Source: an uncultured Bacillota bacterium (GTDB taxonomy: Bacteria > Bacillota_I > Bacilli_A > RF39 > UBA660). From it: 64,000 nt of DNA. Where the stretch lies: assembly GCA_948466255.1 (NCBI GenBank), contig CAOJZV010000001.1, forward strand, positions 1 through 64,000. Reading direction: 5' to 3'. The notes below the pieces were generated by a model. The model did not search any database and was not told where the DNA came from. It was given only the letters and a program-made list of their open reading frames with translations. The translations under genes and the position numbers were made by a program. This document shows positions 26,043-34,389 of the stretch, one piece after another. The first letter of the stretch is position 1; the number at the start of each line of letters is the position of its first letter.

Positions 26043-26617
26043 TTATATCTCCTAGCAAATATTCTGTCAATTATCAACCCAATAAATAATGAAATAAATG
26101 TTACTATTATACATGGAACTACAATACTGGTTGGATCTGTACTATCATGCATCATTCTTAGTGAAATTATAGTAGTTGGTACAAGAGTGACTCCACATGT
26201 ATTAATTACTAAAAAGGTAATCATACTTCTACTTGCAGTATCTTTTTCTTTATTTAATTTTTGCATAGATTCCATAGCTTTTAATCCGAATGGTGTAGCA
26301 GCATTACCAAGTCCAAAAAGATTGGCAATTATATTTGATGATATTAAACCTATTGATTCATGACCCTTTGGAATTTCAGGGAATATTTTTGAAAGTAAAG
26401 GTGAAATAAATTTGGAAGCTTTATCTAATAGTCCTGATTTCTTAGCAATGTTCATTATTCCAAGCCAAATGGCTAAAAGTGGAAATATTTGAATTATTAA
26501 ATCTAAGGTGGTTTTTCCACTTGAAAGTATTTGGGTATTTAAAACATCGGCTTTCCCATTTATAATTAAAAATAATGAGCCAGATACTATAAAAAATATC
26601 CAAAGTTTATTTATCAT
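26039..26617 (-). CDS. spmA: Spore maturation protein A
   Basis: 192 residues with about five membrane helices. The Gate domain contains FPLLAIWLGIMNIAKKSGLLD, NIIANLFGLGNAATPFGLKAM and FLVINTCGVTLVPTTIISLR. It partners with SpmB in the spore membrane. It overlaps dacB/F by 11 bp, reproducing the dacB-spmA-spmB order known from Bacillus. Confidence 0.95.
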   Translation of the reverse strand: MINKLWIFFIVSGSLFLIINGKADVLNTQILSSGKTTLDLIIQIFPLLAIWLGIMNIAKKSGLLDKASKFISPLLSKIFPEIPKGHESIGLISSNIIANLFGLGNAATPFGLKAMESMQKLNKEKDTASRSMITFLVINTCGVTLVPTTIISLRMMHDSTDPTSIVVPCIIVTFISLFIGLIIDRIFARRYK

Positions 26618-27686
26618 TTTTAAACCATGCTTTTATTTTTTGATATAAGGTTTGTGCTTTTGTTTTTTCTTTATTAACATAGATATTCTGGCTATTTACT
26701 TTTTTATCACCAATATACAAATTAACTGTCCCTACTTTATCACCATTTTTATACTTCCTATTCTTTTCTAATTTGTATTTTAAAGTAACTGCATCTTTTT
26801 CATTTTCTAATAATGGATATTTAAAATCTTGTTTTGTATATAGTGTATTATTTTTATAGTAAGTTTCACCTAATATTGAAATGTTTCCTTTATTTAAAAA
26901 GGTATATGAGGTATATTTTTTAAAGGCCTCTTCATAAAGCAACGTATGATCTTTCCAATCACTTCCATCATTAATTGTTACAACAGTTAAATTTAATCCA
27001 TTTTTTGATGCAGTGGATACTAGTGTTCTTTTTGCTTTTTTTGTAAATCCTGTTTTTCCTCCTGTTGTATATTTATAAGTATTTAGTAATTTATTTTTAT
27101 TATGCCATTTATAAACGTTTTTATTTGTTTTAACTGTTCTTACTTTAGTACCCGTAATTGTTTTAAAATCTTCATTTTGCATCGCATAGCTCATAAGAAG
27201 CGCCATATCGTAAGCAGATGAAATGTTAGCTTTTTCCTCATCTAGTCCACTAGGATTATTAAATTCAGTATCATTCATTCCTAGTATTCTTGCTTTTTCA
27301 TTCATTTTAGTGACAAATTTTTCTGTACTACCAGCAACGTTTTTAGCAAGTACTAACGCAGCATCATTCCCACTTCTTAGCATTAGTCCATATAACAAAT
27401 CCTCAATAGTTATTTTTTCTCCTTGCTTTACATATATACCTGAGCCATATGCTTTTAATATTTCATCACCAACAGTAATTGTTTTTTTTATATCTATATT
27501 TTCTATTGTAACTATAGCTGTCATTATTTTTGATATTGAGGCCACGCTTTGAGTATAATGAGCATTTTCTGCATAAAGTATTCTATTGTTATCAGTATCC
27601 ATTAAAATAGCACCTTTAGCATTTGTATTAAAGGCATTAACATTTAACGGAATTAAAAGCACTAATAAAAATAATATTTTTTTCAC
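26607..27686 (-). CDS. dacB: D-alanyl-D-alanine carboxypeptidase (DacB/DacF type, spore cortex)
   Basis: 359 residues from a GTG start at 27686 (SD AGGTG). Signal peptide 1-18 (ends VNAF) is followed by the penicillin-binding fold with SxxK (SISK, Ser near residue 50), SGND (near 113) and KTG (near 214), all intact. It trims the pentapeptide of peptidoglycan outside the membrane. The operon partners spmA and spmB indicate a role in cortex cross-linking. The C-terminus lacks an obvious amphipathic anchor but ends in a basic helix. Confidence 0.92.
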   Translation of the reverse strand: MKKILFLLVLLIPLNVNAFNTNAKGAILMDTDNNRILYAENAHYTQSVASISKIMTAIVTIENIDIKKTITVGDEILKAYGSGIYVKQGEKITIEDLLYGLMLRSGNDAALVLAKNVAGSTEKFVTKMNEKARILGMNDTEFNNPSGLDEEKANISSAYDMALLMSYAMQNEDFKTITGTKVRTVKTNKNVYKWHNKNKLLNTYKYTTGGKTGFTKKAKRTLVSTASKNGLNLTVVTINDGSDWKDHTLLYEEAFKKYTSYTFLNKGNISILGETYYKNNTLYTKQDFKYPLLENEKDAVTLKYKLEKNRKYKNGDKVGTVNLYIGDKKVNSQNIYVNKEKTKAQTLYQKIKAWFKNDK

Positions 27687-27731
27687 TCTTCATCACCTAA
27701 ATAAGTTTATGATAGTTTGTCTATTTTTATT

Positions 27732-27765
27732 AAAGAAAAAAGACTATATTATCCAGCATATAGTC
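27732..27765 (-). terminator. Terminator overlapping the end of the lipoprotein gene
   Basis: GACTATA / TATAGTC arms (27765-27742 on the minus strand) followed by T6. The stop codon lies in the loop. Confidence 0.7.
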
Positions 27766-28294
27766 CATTTATTTTATTTAAATCTTCATCGCTTAATTCG
27801 TTTATTTTCCATTCATCATTTTCTTTTGTTAATGAAAAATTAATAGTATAAGTAGATGTCTCTGTAACTTTTTTTATTTCGTCTAAACGATATGTACTAA
27901 ATAAGGTTGCATCATAATTACCATCTTCGCCATTAAATTCATCTTTATTTTCACTCTTATAGTTTTCAGCATCGGAAACTGATTTAGCATAATTTCTAAC
28001 TGTTACTTCTGTTTCTACAGTTGCTTTATCTCCATCAATTTTTTCATCTTTAATTTCGTATTTTAAATCTTTATAATGTTTTTCCATAAACTCTCTATAG
28101 TTTTTACGATCGTTATCACTTAATGTTGTATCAGCTGCAAGTACACTATCTAAATCTTCCATTACTGAATTGTCTAATGTTTGGTAATTGTTTAAAAAGG
28201 CTTCTACTTTTTTTGTTGGTGTATTATCCATATTTGAATCACACCCAGTTAAAACTAATAAGCATGATGTTAGTACTAATAAAAACTTTTTCAT
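27749..28294 (-). CDS. Small lipoprotein (NTF2/DUF4878-like)
   Basis: 181 residues. Lipobox VLTGC (Cys near 18) follows a short signal. The mature part reads TPTKKVEAFLNNYQTLD..., VETEVTVRNYAKSV and TYTINFSLTKENDEWKINELS, the pattern of DUF4878/DUF5105-type NTF2-fold lipoproteins in Bacillota. The function is unknown. AGGGAAG precedes the ATG. It sits alone between terminators. Confidence 0.8.
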   Translation of the reverse strand: MKKFLLVLTSCLLVLTGCDSNMDNTPTKKVEAFLNNYQTLDNSVMEDLDSVLAADTTLSDNDRKNYREFMEKHYKDLKYEIKDEKIDGDKATVETEVTVRNYAKSVSDAENYKSENKDEFNGEDGNYDATLFSTYRLDEIKKVTETSTYTINFSLTKENDEWKINELSDEDLNKINGLYAG

Positions 28295-28343
28295 AACTTC
28301 CCTCCTTAATTATATTGTGGGAAGTTCTAAATGTTTTATACAA

Positions 28344-29060
28344 TTATTTTTTATTTTTTCTATTTTTTTCTATTTTTTGAATTCCTTCTTCTATATTGTT
28401 TCCTATTTTTCTTACTTCATCTTTAATTTTTATTTTTAAATTAGGGAAAGCATCTACTAAACGCTTTGTAAAGAATGATTTGCTTTTTAGAAGTTCCTTT
28501 ACTTTAGCAGATATTTCATCAGTCGCATCTTTAGCACCAGTTAATCCTATTTTTTTTATTTTTGAAATTATTGAGAATGATAATACTGTATCTATTACTA
28601 ATAATATGGCCAATATAATCGCGATTATTTGTAATATGGTATTTGGTATCATGCTTAATAGATGTGTAAAAAATGGATTTAAAAAATGAATCATTAATAC
28701 ACCAAGAAGTCCAAATCCAACGCTTGTTTTTAAACATATTCTACCGTTAAGATTATATTTGTCATGACTATAATCCCACCAACGAACTTTAAATATTTTT
28801 TCCATAATATAACTTGTAAAATATTCTAAGGCAGCACCTAATACTGTAGCCAATATAAACAATACTGGTATATCGCTGTGATATTTAGCTAAAACTATCG
28901 TTATTAATAATGCACCACAACCATAAATTGGACAAATGGGTCCAATTAAGAAACCTCTATCAACTATTTTCTTTTCTTTAACACTAACTAATATTTCTTC
29001 CATTACCCATCCTAAAAAGGAATAGATTATAAATAATAAAAATAATGTTTCTAAATTCAT
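28344..29060 (-). CDS. Putative ABC-type permease-like membrane protein (CmpB/DUF1113 family)
   Basis: 238 residues from the ATG at 29060; two upstream GTG codons overlap the weak SD. About five helices with FLGWVMEEILVSVKEKKIVDRGFLIGPICPIYGCGAL and VRWWDYSHDKYNLNGRICLKTSVGFGLLG, which characterise PF06541. A charged, helical cytoplasmic tail (about 175-238) follows. No ATPase partner is nearby, and despite the family name transport has not been shown, to my knowledge. Confidence 0.85.
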   Translation of the reverse strand: MNLETLFLLFIIYSFLGWVMEEILVSVKEKKIVDRGFLIGPICPIYGCGALLITIVLAKYHSDIPVLFILATVLGAALEYFTSYIMEKIFKVRWWDYSHDKYNLNGRICLKTSVGFGLLGVLMIHFLNPFFTHLLSMIPNTILQIIAIILAILLVIDTVLSFSIISKIKKIGLTGAKDATDEISAKVKELLKSKSFFTKRLVDAFPNLKIKIKDEVRKIGNNIEEGIQKIEKNRKNKK

Positions 29061-29138
29061 ACACACCACTCACTTCTAGTCTTATTCTATCATGTTTTTA
29101 CGTTAAAAACAATTTTAAAGGATAGATATAAATTATAC

Positions 29139-29396
29139 CTACCCTTTAAATTTACTGGCAACACTTTCTATTTCTTGTAATTCAAATCTATATTTTTGTT
29201 TTACGTTTGGATATTTATTATGGTCGATCTCACTTAAAAACATATTTATTTCTCTAAGCCAAAGGCTATTATCACCATATAATTTCCTATATACAACATA
29301 TTTATCATTTGTTTCAGAATGATTGGCAATATCTTCTACTATATAATAATCTCCTTTAAAGTGTCTATAAATTCCGTTTATTTTTATTTCTCTCAT
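29139..29396 (-). CDS. DUF1653 domain protein
   Basis: 85 residues. YRHFKGDYYIVEDIANHSETNDKYVVYRKLYGD and REINMFLSEIDHNKYPNVKQKYRF match the compact SH3-like DUF1653 family, of unknown function and often next to housekeeping genes. It is cytoplasmic, with no signal. A weak SD (AGTAAAAATG context) precedes it. Confidence 0.88.
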   Translation of the reverse strand: MREIKINGIYRHFKGDYYIVEDIANHSETNDKYVVYRKLYGDNSLWLREINMFLSEIDHNKYPNVKQKYRFELQEIESVASKFKG

Positions 29397-29426
29397 TTTT
29401 ACTCACCCACTTTATTATACCATAAT

Positions 29427-29455
29427 TAAAAACCGAAACATATTGTTTCGGCTTT
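29427..29455 (-). terminator. Terminator of the Thr/Ser-rich exported protein gene
   Basis: CCGAAACA / TGTTTCGG arms (29451-29433) and a T-run on the minus strand. Confidence 0.75.
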
Positions 29456-30101
29456 AGTATGACTTTATTAAATTTCCATTAACATATACATCTGTACGAA
29501 TTAAAGGATCAATATTTGTTACACGATTACATTGATAAATTTTTTCAGTGTATGATTTTGTCTCAGCATCAAATTGTTCAACAACAGAATAGTAAGTCAA
29601 TTTATTATTTTTATAATATTCTACTCTTAATAAGGTTATATTATCATTAGCATAAATAGAGGTGGTTCTATCATAATAAATTGTTGGAGTTTTTACCTCT
29701 GAAGTTGTAGTTGTACTAGTCTGTTTATTTGTACTTACGTTATTATTTGTATTTCTTGATTGAGAACTAGTAGCAACTTGTTTATTTGTATTATTACTTG
29801 ATTTTTCTGATTCAGGATTATTGGTTGCCTGTTTATTTTGATCATTATTATTTTGAGAATTATCACTTGACTTTTGTTCATCAGATACTGAATCTAATTC
29901 TTTATCAGTATCTTTTTTGTTTGTGTTTTGGGAATCTAGTGTTACATCTTTTATATTATCTTCTTTTGTATTAGAAGCTTGCGACTTTCTACTTGCAGTT
30001 TGTTCACTATTTAACATAGGTAAAGTGGCAGTTGAAACACCACCAATTACAGCTACTGCTAGAAACATCATTGTTAGTTTACTTAGGAAAATTTTATACA
30101 T
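29454..30101 (-). CDS. Exported protein with Asn/Ser/Thr-rich linker
   Basis: 215 residues. An N-terminal helix (KLTMMFLAVAVIGGVSTAT) is a signal or anchor. Residues 35-135 are low complexity (Asn, Ser, Thr, Lys, Gln). A C-terminal ~75-residue domain starts near TIYYDRTTSIYANDNI and contains a single Cys and many Tyr. The function is unknown. GGAGGG precedes the ATG at 30101. Its promoter region is a 33-bp tandem duplication. Confidence 0.75.
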   Translation of the reverse strand: MYKIFLSKLTMMFLAVAVIGGVSTATLPMLNSEQTASRKSQASNTKEDNIKDVTLDSQNTNKKDTDKELDSVSDEQKSSDNSQNNNDQNKQATNNPESEKSSNNTNKQVATSSQSRNTNNNVSTNKQTSTTTTSEVKTPTIYYDRTTSIYANDNITLLRVEYYKNNKLTYYSVVEQFDAETKSYTEKIYQCNRVTNIDPLIRTDVYVNGNLIKSY

Positions 30102-30125
30102 ATTTCATCCCTCCTAATTACCATT

Positions 30126-30191
30126 ATTATAGCATATATTTTTAAAATTGATACCATCATTATAGCATATATTTTTAAAATTGATACCATC
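30126..30191 (-). repeat. 33-bp tandem duplication carrying a promoter -10 element
   Basis: Two identical 33-bp units (30126-30158, 30159-30191). Each contains minus-strand TATAAT preceded by AAATATATGC, upstream of the exported-protein gene, so the gene has two identical -10 sites in tandem. No consensus -35 is seen. Confidence 0.85.
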
Positions 30192-30194
30192 TAA

Positions 30195-30230
30195 ATAAAA
30201 ATATATTAAAACCGCCTAATTTCAGCGGTT
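30195..30230 (-). terminator. tmRNA terminator
   Basis: AACCGC / GCGGTT arms (30230-30210) and TTTTAATATATTTTT on the minus strand, about 11 bp after the mature CCA end. Confidence 0.75.
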
Positions 30231-30240
30231 ATTTTCAAAT

Positions 30241-30597
30241 TGGTGGAGGCGGGGAGAATCGAACTCCCGTCCAAATACACTTCCAAAAAAATATCTACAA
30301 GTTTAGTTAGCTAAGATATGTCCTAATAAATAAAGTAGCTAACAACTAATTTATTAGTAAGCCTATAAATTTCGTTATTATCTCTAGGCTAGATAATAAT
30401 ATATCCCATTAAATATGAGCCCTTTAAATTCCTCATGGGAGAAGGAAAGAAAAGAGCAGCTTCGACTTTTTCTTAAGCGAATGCTAATTGGCCATTATAG
30501 CCTTCATTTTTTCCAGTTATATTTAACTGTGTATTTTTACGAGTACCCTCGACTTGCAATTTTAATCTCCATATATCTGTCGAAACCAGGCGCCCCC
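30241..30597 (-). ncRNA. ssrA: tmRNA (ssrA)
   Basis: 357 nt. The 3' end reads GGGAGTTCGATTCTCCC, then CGCCTCCACCA, giving a T-arm and encoded CCA. The 5' end GGGGGCGCCTGGTTTCGACAG pairs with it in a 7-bp acceptor stem containing the alanine identity pair G3-U70. The tag ORF ends GYNGQLAFA followed by TAA; the resume codon is not certain (tag about KNTQLNITGKNEGYNGQLAFA). It rescues stalled ribosomes with SmpB, encoded just upstream on the same strand. Confidence 0.96.
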
Positions 30598-30608
30598 AAG
30601 TAAGAAAT

Positions 30609-30637
30609 ATTATATCATATTTTATTTTATGTGTAAA
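30609..30637 (-). promoter_or_regulatory. ssrA promoter
   Basis: Minus strand TTTACA (30637-30632), 17-bp spacer, TATAAT (30614-30609), 12 bp before the mature tmRNA 5' end. The 29-nt element is 27/29 identical to the one at 30947-30975. Confidence 0.8.
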
Positions 30638-30652
30638 ATTTATAAATTTTAC

Positions 30653-30681
30653 TTGGTGTTAACAATTTGTTATGCTATAAT
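30653..30681 (+). promoter_or_regulatory. SigmaA promoter of toxin-like RNA, copy 2
   Basis: TTGGTG (30653-30658), 17-bp spacer, TATAAT (30676-30681). The predicted start at 30688-30689 is again the first base of the long-range helix. Confidence 0.75.
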
Positions 30682-30688
30682 TTTTATA

Positions 30689-30915
30689 GGAACATTTAAT
30701 AGTTGGGTGGAGCCTACTTTCTAAAAAAAGAAAGGAGGCGATATTATGAATAAAAAAGATTGCTTAATCTTTTCTTTACTCATTATCATCCTTCTTTTAC
30801 TAATACTGTTATTTATAACTTTATTATAAAAGAACTCCACCTAACTCAGCAATGATTTAGGTGGAACCAAAACAATGGCTACATCCAACATGCGACAATT
30901 AAATGTTCCTTTTTT
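30689..30915 (+). ncRNA. Structured ~227-nt mRNA of putative type I toxin, copy 2
   Basis: 5' GGAACATTTAAT (30689-30700) pairs perfectly with ATTAAATGTTCC before the final T6. Next to it GTTGGGTGGAGCC pairs with GGCTACATCCAAC (one wobble, one mismatch). GCCTACTTTCT (30712-30722) and AGAAAGGAGGC (30729-30739) form a near-perfect hairpin burying the SD. GCC is shared by both helices, as in copy 1. A TCCACCTAA / TTAGGTGGA hairpin follows the stop. The RNA lies between smpB and ssrA, on the opposite strand. Confidence 0.72.
30746..30829 (+). CDS. 27-residue membrane peptide, putative type I toxin (copy 2)
   Basis: ATG at 30746, SD GGAGG with 7-nt spacing, inside the hairpin described for the mRNA. 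MNKKD is followed by one long hydrophobic helix (CLIFSLLIIILLLLILLF) ending ITLL. It has the same length and start pattern as the peptide at 3408. The SD occlusion and convergent antisense promoter argue that translation is kept low, as expected for a membrane-depolarising toxin. Alternative: a small regulator of a membrane protein. Confidence 0.75.
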   Translation: MNKKDCLIFSLLIIILLLLILLFITLL

Positions 30916-30940
30916 ATTGTGTGCAAATTGCTTTGCTTAC
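30825..30940 (-). ncRNA. Putative antisense RNA to toxin-like mRNA, copy 2
   Basis: Inferred from the promoter at 30947-30975. The predicted 5' end folds as GCAAA-GCAA-TTTGC (GNRA tetraloop) followed by an A-rich stretch, as in copy 1. The hairpin TCCACCTAA / TTAGGTGGA followed by GTTCTTTTAT would end it, giving about 115 nt complementary to the mRNA 3' region. Confidence 0.55.
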
Positions 30941-30946
30941 ATACAC

Positions 30947-30975
30947 ATTATATCATATTTTATTTTGCGTGTAAA
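30947..30975 (-). promoter_or_regulatory. Promoter directly after smpB, near-copy of the ssrA promoter
   Basis: Minus strand TTTACA (30975-30970), 17-bp spacer, TATAAT (30952-30947), beginning 3 bp after the smpB stop codon. It differs from the ssrA promoter only at two adjacent bases and lies 338 bp from it. Confidence 0.75.
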
Positions 30976-30977
30976 TA

Positions 30978-31412
30978 TTACCTCTTTAGTCTAGCTCTAA
31001 TATCTCTTTCAATATCTTTTTGTTTGATACTTTCTCTTTTGTCGTAATCTTTTTTACCTTTTGCAACACCTAATAATATTTTAGCTTTACCATTTTTAAA
31101 ATAAAGTTTAATAGGTACTAAAGTATATCCTTCTAATTTAATTTTATCGCGTAATTTTAATATTTCTTTTTTATGAAGTAATAACTTTCTAGTTCTTGTT
31201 TCATCATGATTAAAAATATTCCCTTTATCATAGTGGCTTATATGCATATTTATAATTATTGCTTCACCATTCTTTATAGTTGCATAACTATCTTTTAAGT
31301 TTGCCTTCCCATCTCTTATAGATTTTATTTCTGTTCCAGTTAAAACAATACCCGCTTCTATGGTATCAAATATTTGATAATCGTATTTAGCTTTCCTGTT
31401 GTTTATTTCCAT
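30978..31412 (-). CDS. smpB: SsrA-binding protein SmpB
   Basis: 144 residues from the ATG at 31412 (AAAGGTG SD); a GTG at 31421 lies in the SD. The OB-fold core [38 protein letters not shown] and the C-terminal helix [27 protein letters not shown] are intact. It binds tmRNA and fills the decoding centre. It overlaps rnr by 26 bp. Confidence 0.97.
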   Translation of the reverse strand: MEINNRKAKYDYQIFDTIEAGIVLTGTEIKSIRDGKANLKDSYATIKNGEAIIINMHISHYDKGNIFNHDETRTRKLLLHKKEILKLRDKIKLEGYTLVPIKLYFKNGKAKILLGVAKGKKDYDKRESIKQKDIERDIRARLKR

Positions 31413-33510
31413 CTTTATCACCTTTTTTTGCTAATTTGAAATTTATTAGACCTTTGTCTTTGATGACACTATCAACTATTATATCAACTTTTTGTCCAAC
31501 CATATATCTTTTTTTTGTTCTTTTACCGATTAAGCTAAATGTTTGTTCTTGATAGAAGTAGTAATCATCATCTAAGTCATCTATTCTTATCATACCTTCA
31601 ACTAGATTTGGAAGTTCAACATACATTCCATAATTGGTTACTGTATCGATTACTCCTCTAAATGTTTCTCCAATATGACCTTCCATGTATTCGGCCATTT
31701 TCATATCGGTAACATCTCTTTCACATTCAACTGCAGCTCTTTCTCTTTCCGATGATTGAATAGCTATTTGTGGTAATTCTTGATTATAATAATTAATAGT
31801 TTCATTATTTATTTGATGTTTAAATAGATATGTTCTAAGTAATCTATGAACTGTTAAATCAGGGAATCTTCTAATTGGTGAAGTGAAATGGGTATAACAT
31901 TTACTAGCTAAACCAAAGTGTCCAATATTAGTAGGATCATAAACAGCTTTTTTCATACATCTAAGTAGCATAGTTGATAAAATAGGATATTCTTCTTTAT
32001 CTTTTAATTGTTTTAATATTCCTTGTATAGTTTGTGGGGTTATTTTTCTTAAATTAGCATTTACTTTATAACCTAGAACACCTACAAATTTTAAAAAGTT
32101 TTGTAGTTTTTCTTCTTCTGGTATTCCATGAACACGATATATAAATGGAAGAGTCATATATGTAATTGTAGTAGCAACAGCTTCATTGGCAGCTATCATG
32201 AAGTCTTCAATAAGTTTTTCCCCTTCTCCTCTTTCACGTTTTTGGATATCTATTGCTTTACCTTTTTCATCAACTATTATTTTTGCTTCATCAGTATCAA
32301 AATCTATATAACCTCTTTGGATTTTGTTTTTTCTAATTATTTTAGCAAGCTCATGCATTAATTTTAATTTATCAGCGTATGGCTCATAACCTTCTGGGAT
32401 TATATTTTCTTCAATAACTTTATTAACTTTTTTATATGTCATTTGAATTCTTGATTTAATAACGCTTTCAAATATTTCATTTGTAATTGTGCTACCTTTA
32501 TCATCTATTTCCATTACACACGAGATAGCAAGTCTATCAACATTTGGATTTAATGAACATATCCCGTTTGATAATTGATGAGGAAGCATTGGGATTACTC
32601 TATCAGCTAAATAAGAACTTGTTCCTCTATTGTATGCTTCTTTTCCTAATGCGGTATTTTCTTTTACGTAATATGAAACATCAGCTATATGTACCCCCAA
32701 TAAATAATTACCATTTTCTAATTTTTTTATACTTATGGCATCATCGATATCTTTAGTGTCATCACCATCAATTGTGAATATTGTTTCATTTCTTAAATCT
32801 CTTCTATTTTTTATTTCTTCAGGTTTTACTTCTGTAGGAATATTTTCTAATTCTTTTAATACTTCATCTGGGAAGATATCATTTATGTTGTATTTAGCAG
32901 CTATTGATAATATATCTACACCAGGGTCATCTTTATGTCCTAATATTCTAACTACTTTTCCTTTATAATAATTTGTTTTATTTATATTACCATCTATTTT
33001 TACTACTACTTTATGCCCTGGAACTGCTCCTTTAGTATCTTCTTCATCTATTTCAATTATTATATTTAATTTATCATCATCTAAATCAATATAGTGTTTT
33101 TCATCTTTTGTGTAGAATTCTCCGACTATTAAATTATTTAAATTTCTTTCATTGATAGATCTAACTACAGCTTCATGTTTTTGATCATCTATTACACTTA
33201 TTACGACAATATCACCATTGATTCCACCATTAATATTATTTTTAGATACATAATAATCTTTTTCTTCACCTTCAACAACGACAAAACCAAAGCCTTTTGG
33301 ATTTACTATAAGAGTTCCTATTTTTTGACTTTTATCATTGAACTTTTCATATTTACCTTTATTGGTAACTCTTATTTTTAGGTTTTTTTGAAGTTCAACT
33401 AATGTTTTAGGTAACTGTTCTTTTTCTTCATCTTCTAATTTTTCTTCTATTTCTTCATAGGTTATTGCTTTATTTTGACCTGTTATTATTTCATATATTT
33501 TTTCTTCCAT
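31387..33510 (-). CDS. rnr: Ribonuclease R
   Basis: 707 residues. N-terminal winged-helix/cold-shock domains are followed by the RNB catalytic domain with [25 protein letters not shown] (metal-binding Asp cluster), [27 protein letters not shown] and [22 protein letters not shown]-terminal S1 domain ([28 protein letters not shown]) and a Lys-rich tail close it. It is a 3'-5' exonuclease of structured RNA and works with tmRNA-SmpB in degrading non-stop mRNA, which fits the gene order rnr-smpB-ssrA. Confidence 0.97.
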   Translation of the reverse strand: MEEKIYEIITGQNKAITYEEIEEKLEDEEKEQLPKTLVELQKNLKIRVTNKGKYEKFNDKSQKIGTLIVNPKGFGFVVVEGEEKDYYVSKNNINGGINGDIVVISVIDDQKHEAVVRSINERNLNNLIVGEFYTKDEKHYIDLDDDKLNIIIEIDEEDTKGAVPGHKVVVKIDGNINKTNYYKGKVVRILGHKDDPGVDILSIAAKYNINDIFPDEVLKELENIPTEVKPEEIKNRRDLRNETIFTIDGDDTKDIDDAISIKKLENGNYLLGVHIADVSYYVKENTALGKEAYNRGTSSYLADRVIPMLPHQLSNGICSLNPNVDRLAISCVMEIDDKGSTITNEIFESVIKSRIQMTYKKVNKVIEENIIPEGYEPYADKLKLMHELAKIIRKNKIQRGYIDFDTDEAKIIVDEKGKAIDIQKRERGEGEKLIEDFMIAANEAVATTITYMTLPFIYRVHGIPEEEKLQNFLKFVGVLGYKVNANLRKITPQTIQGILKQLKDKEEYPILSTMLLRCMKKAVYDPTNIGHFGLASKCYTHFTSPIRRFPDLTVHRLLRTYLFKHQINNETINYYNQELPQIAIQSSERERAAVECERDVTDMKMAEYMEGHIGETFRGVIDTVTNYGMYVELPNLVEGMIRIDDLDDDYYFYQEQTFSLIGKRTKKRYMVGQKVDIIVDSVIKDKGLINFKLAKKGDKDGNKQQES

Positions 33511-33761
33511 GAATTATTCACCTCTATTATTTATTATAGTCTATTTTTGGTAAAAAATATAGTATTTAGACAAATTAAAACAGTTTAACGGGTGATTTGG
33601 TGTAGATTATTGAGCTTTGATAAGTTGTTTTTTATTAATTCTGTGTGATTCTACGGAATTAAAATTTGCATTATTTATTCATTTTCAAGGAATAAAAAAT
33701 ACATATCTAGATAACTTATAATCTACTATATGTCTAGATTTTGCATTACTAGGCATCTCTA
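33511..33761. other. Intergenic region between the type III-like toxin and rnr
   Basis: About 250 bp with no ORF carrying an SD. On the minus strand TATAAT (near 33540) is a likely rnr -10 without a clear -35. An ATCTAGA..TCTAGAT inverted pair occurs near 33705-33739. Nothing else could be recognised. Confidence 0.4.
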
Positions 33762-33787
33762 CCGTTTTCCTGACTTCAGGAAAATGG
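33762..33787. repeat. Palindromic element H1
   Basis: CCGTTTTCCTGA / TCAGGAAAATGG arms of 12 bp (one G-T) with a 2-nt loop, ending 1 bp before the toxin stop codon. The right flank is GGTCTA, as in H3. Confidence 0.75.
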
Positions 33788-33788
33788 T

Positions 33789-34199
33789 CTATTTATCAAT
33801 TATTTTATCTTTTTTTACTGCAAATATATGTTTTAAAAATTTCAATGTTTTTGTTTCTACTAATTTTAGATTTTCAGCAGTTAAAACTATATCGTTATTG
33901 TTTATGTTTTTATAGGTATTTAATAATCGTTGTATAGATATTGTTCTTATTTGGTCAAGAAGTGCAATAGAATCTGTTTGATCTATATAAATCAAAGTTT
34001 GATGTTTAAGTTTTAAATGATTACGTTTATCAAATGCTTCTTTGGTTTTAAAATGTTTTTCTTTTGGACTAGTTAAGGGTATACAAAAAACCATATTTGA
34101 AATATGCGGAATGGTAAAAACAATCCCCAGATGAATATTATTAATTTCTGTTCCTTTATGTCCTTTAAAATTTATGTGATATATTTGTCCGTTTTTCAT
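33789..34199 (-). CDS. MazF/ToxN-like endoribonuclease toxin
   Basis: 136 residues, ATG at 34199 behind TTAGGGGGGAG. The fold is PemK/MazF-like: GQIYHINFKGHKGTE, HLGIVFTIPHISNMVFCIPLTSPKEKHF, and LLDQIRTISIQRLL. The PLTSPK..H segment is the part conserved in ToxN/AbiQ-type toxins, while LDQIRTIS is MazF-like. No protein antitoxin gene precedes it. Instead a promoter, two 61-bp repeats and a terminator lie immediately upstream, the layout of a type III system in which an RNA inhibits the toxin. Family placement (ToxN, CptN, TenpN or plain MazF) is unresolved. Confidence 0.75.
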   Translation of the reverse strand: MKNGQIYHINFKGHKGTEINNIHLGIVFTIPHISNMVFCIPLTSPKEKHFKTKEAFDKRNHLKLKHQTLIYIDQTDSIALLDQIRTISIQRLLNTYKNINNNDIVLTAENLKLVETKTLKFLKHIFAVKKDKIIDK

Positions 34200-34213
34200 A
34201 TACTCCCCCCTAA

Positions 34214-34250
34214 TATAAAAATAAAGAGAACCCTATTTAATAGAGTTCTC
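34214..34250 (-). terminator. Terminator between RNA repeats and toxin gene
   Basis: GAGAACTCTA / TAGGGTTCTC arms (34250-34226; 10 bp with one wobble), loop TTAAA, then TTTATTTTTAT. It would attenuate read-through into the toxin gene, as in ToxIN loci. Confidence 0.8.
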
Positions 34251-34383
34251 TATCAGTGAATAGTCTTATATGTTCTTCGAGATAAGCTCTTCACAATGCT
34301 ATCCATGATGCAATTATTTGATTGGCTTATATGTTCTTCGGGATAACCCTTCACAATGCAATCAATTACATAATTACTTATGT
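34226..34383 (-). ncRNA. Putative type III antitoxin RNA (two 61-nt repeats)
   Basis: Predicted from the promoter at 34390-34418 to the terminator. Two copies of a unit with period 61 bp (plus-strand CTTATATGTTCTTCG begins at 34265 and 34326). In the RNA each unit has GCATTGTGAAG, a small hairpin (GGG-CCC in one, GAG-CTC in the other, a compensatory change) and CGAAGAACATATAAG. Units are longer than the 34-48 nt of the classical families I know. Confidence 0.65.
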
Positions 34384-34389
34384 GTTACT

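Noticed and set aside
34265-34384. Possible CRISPR array or origin iterons
   Set aside because: Only two 61-bp units, bounded by a promoter and a terminator upstream of a toxin gene; no cas or replication gene nearby.
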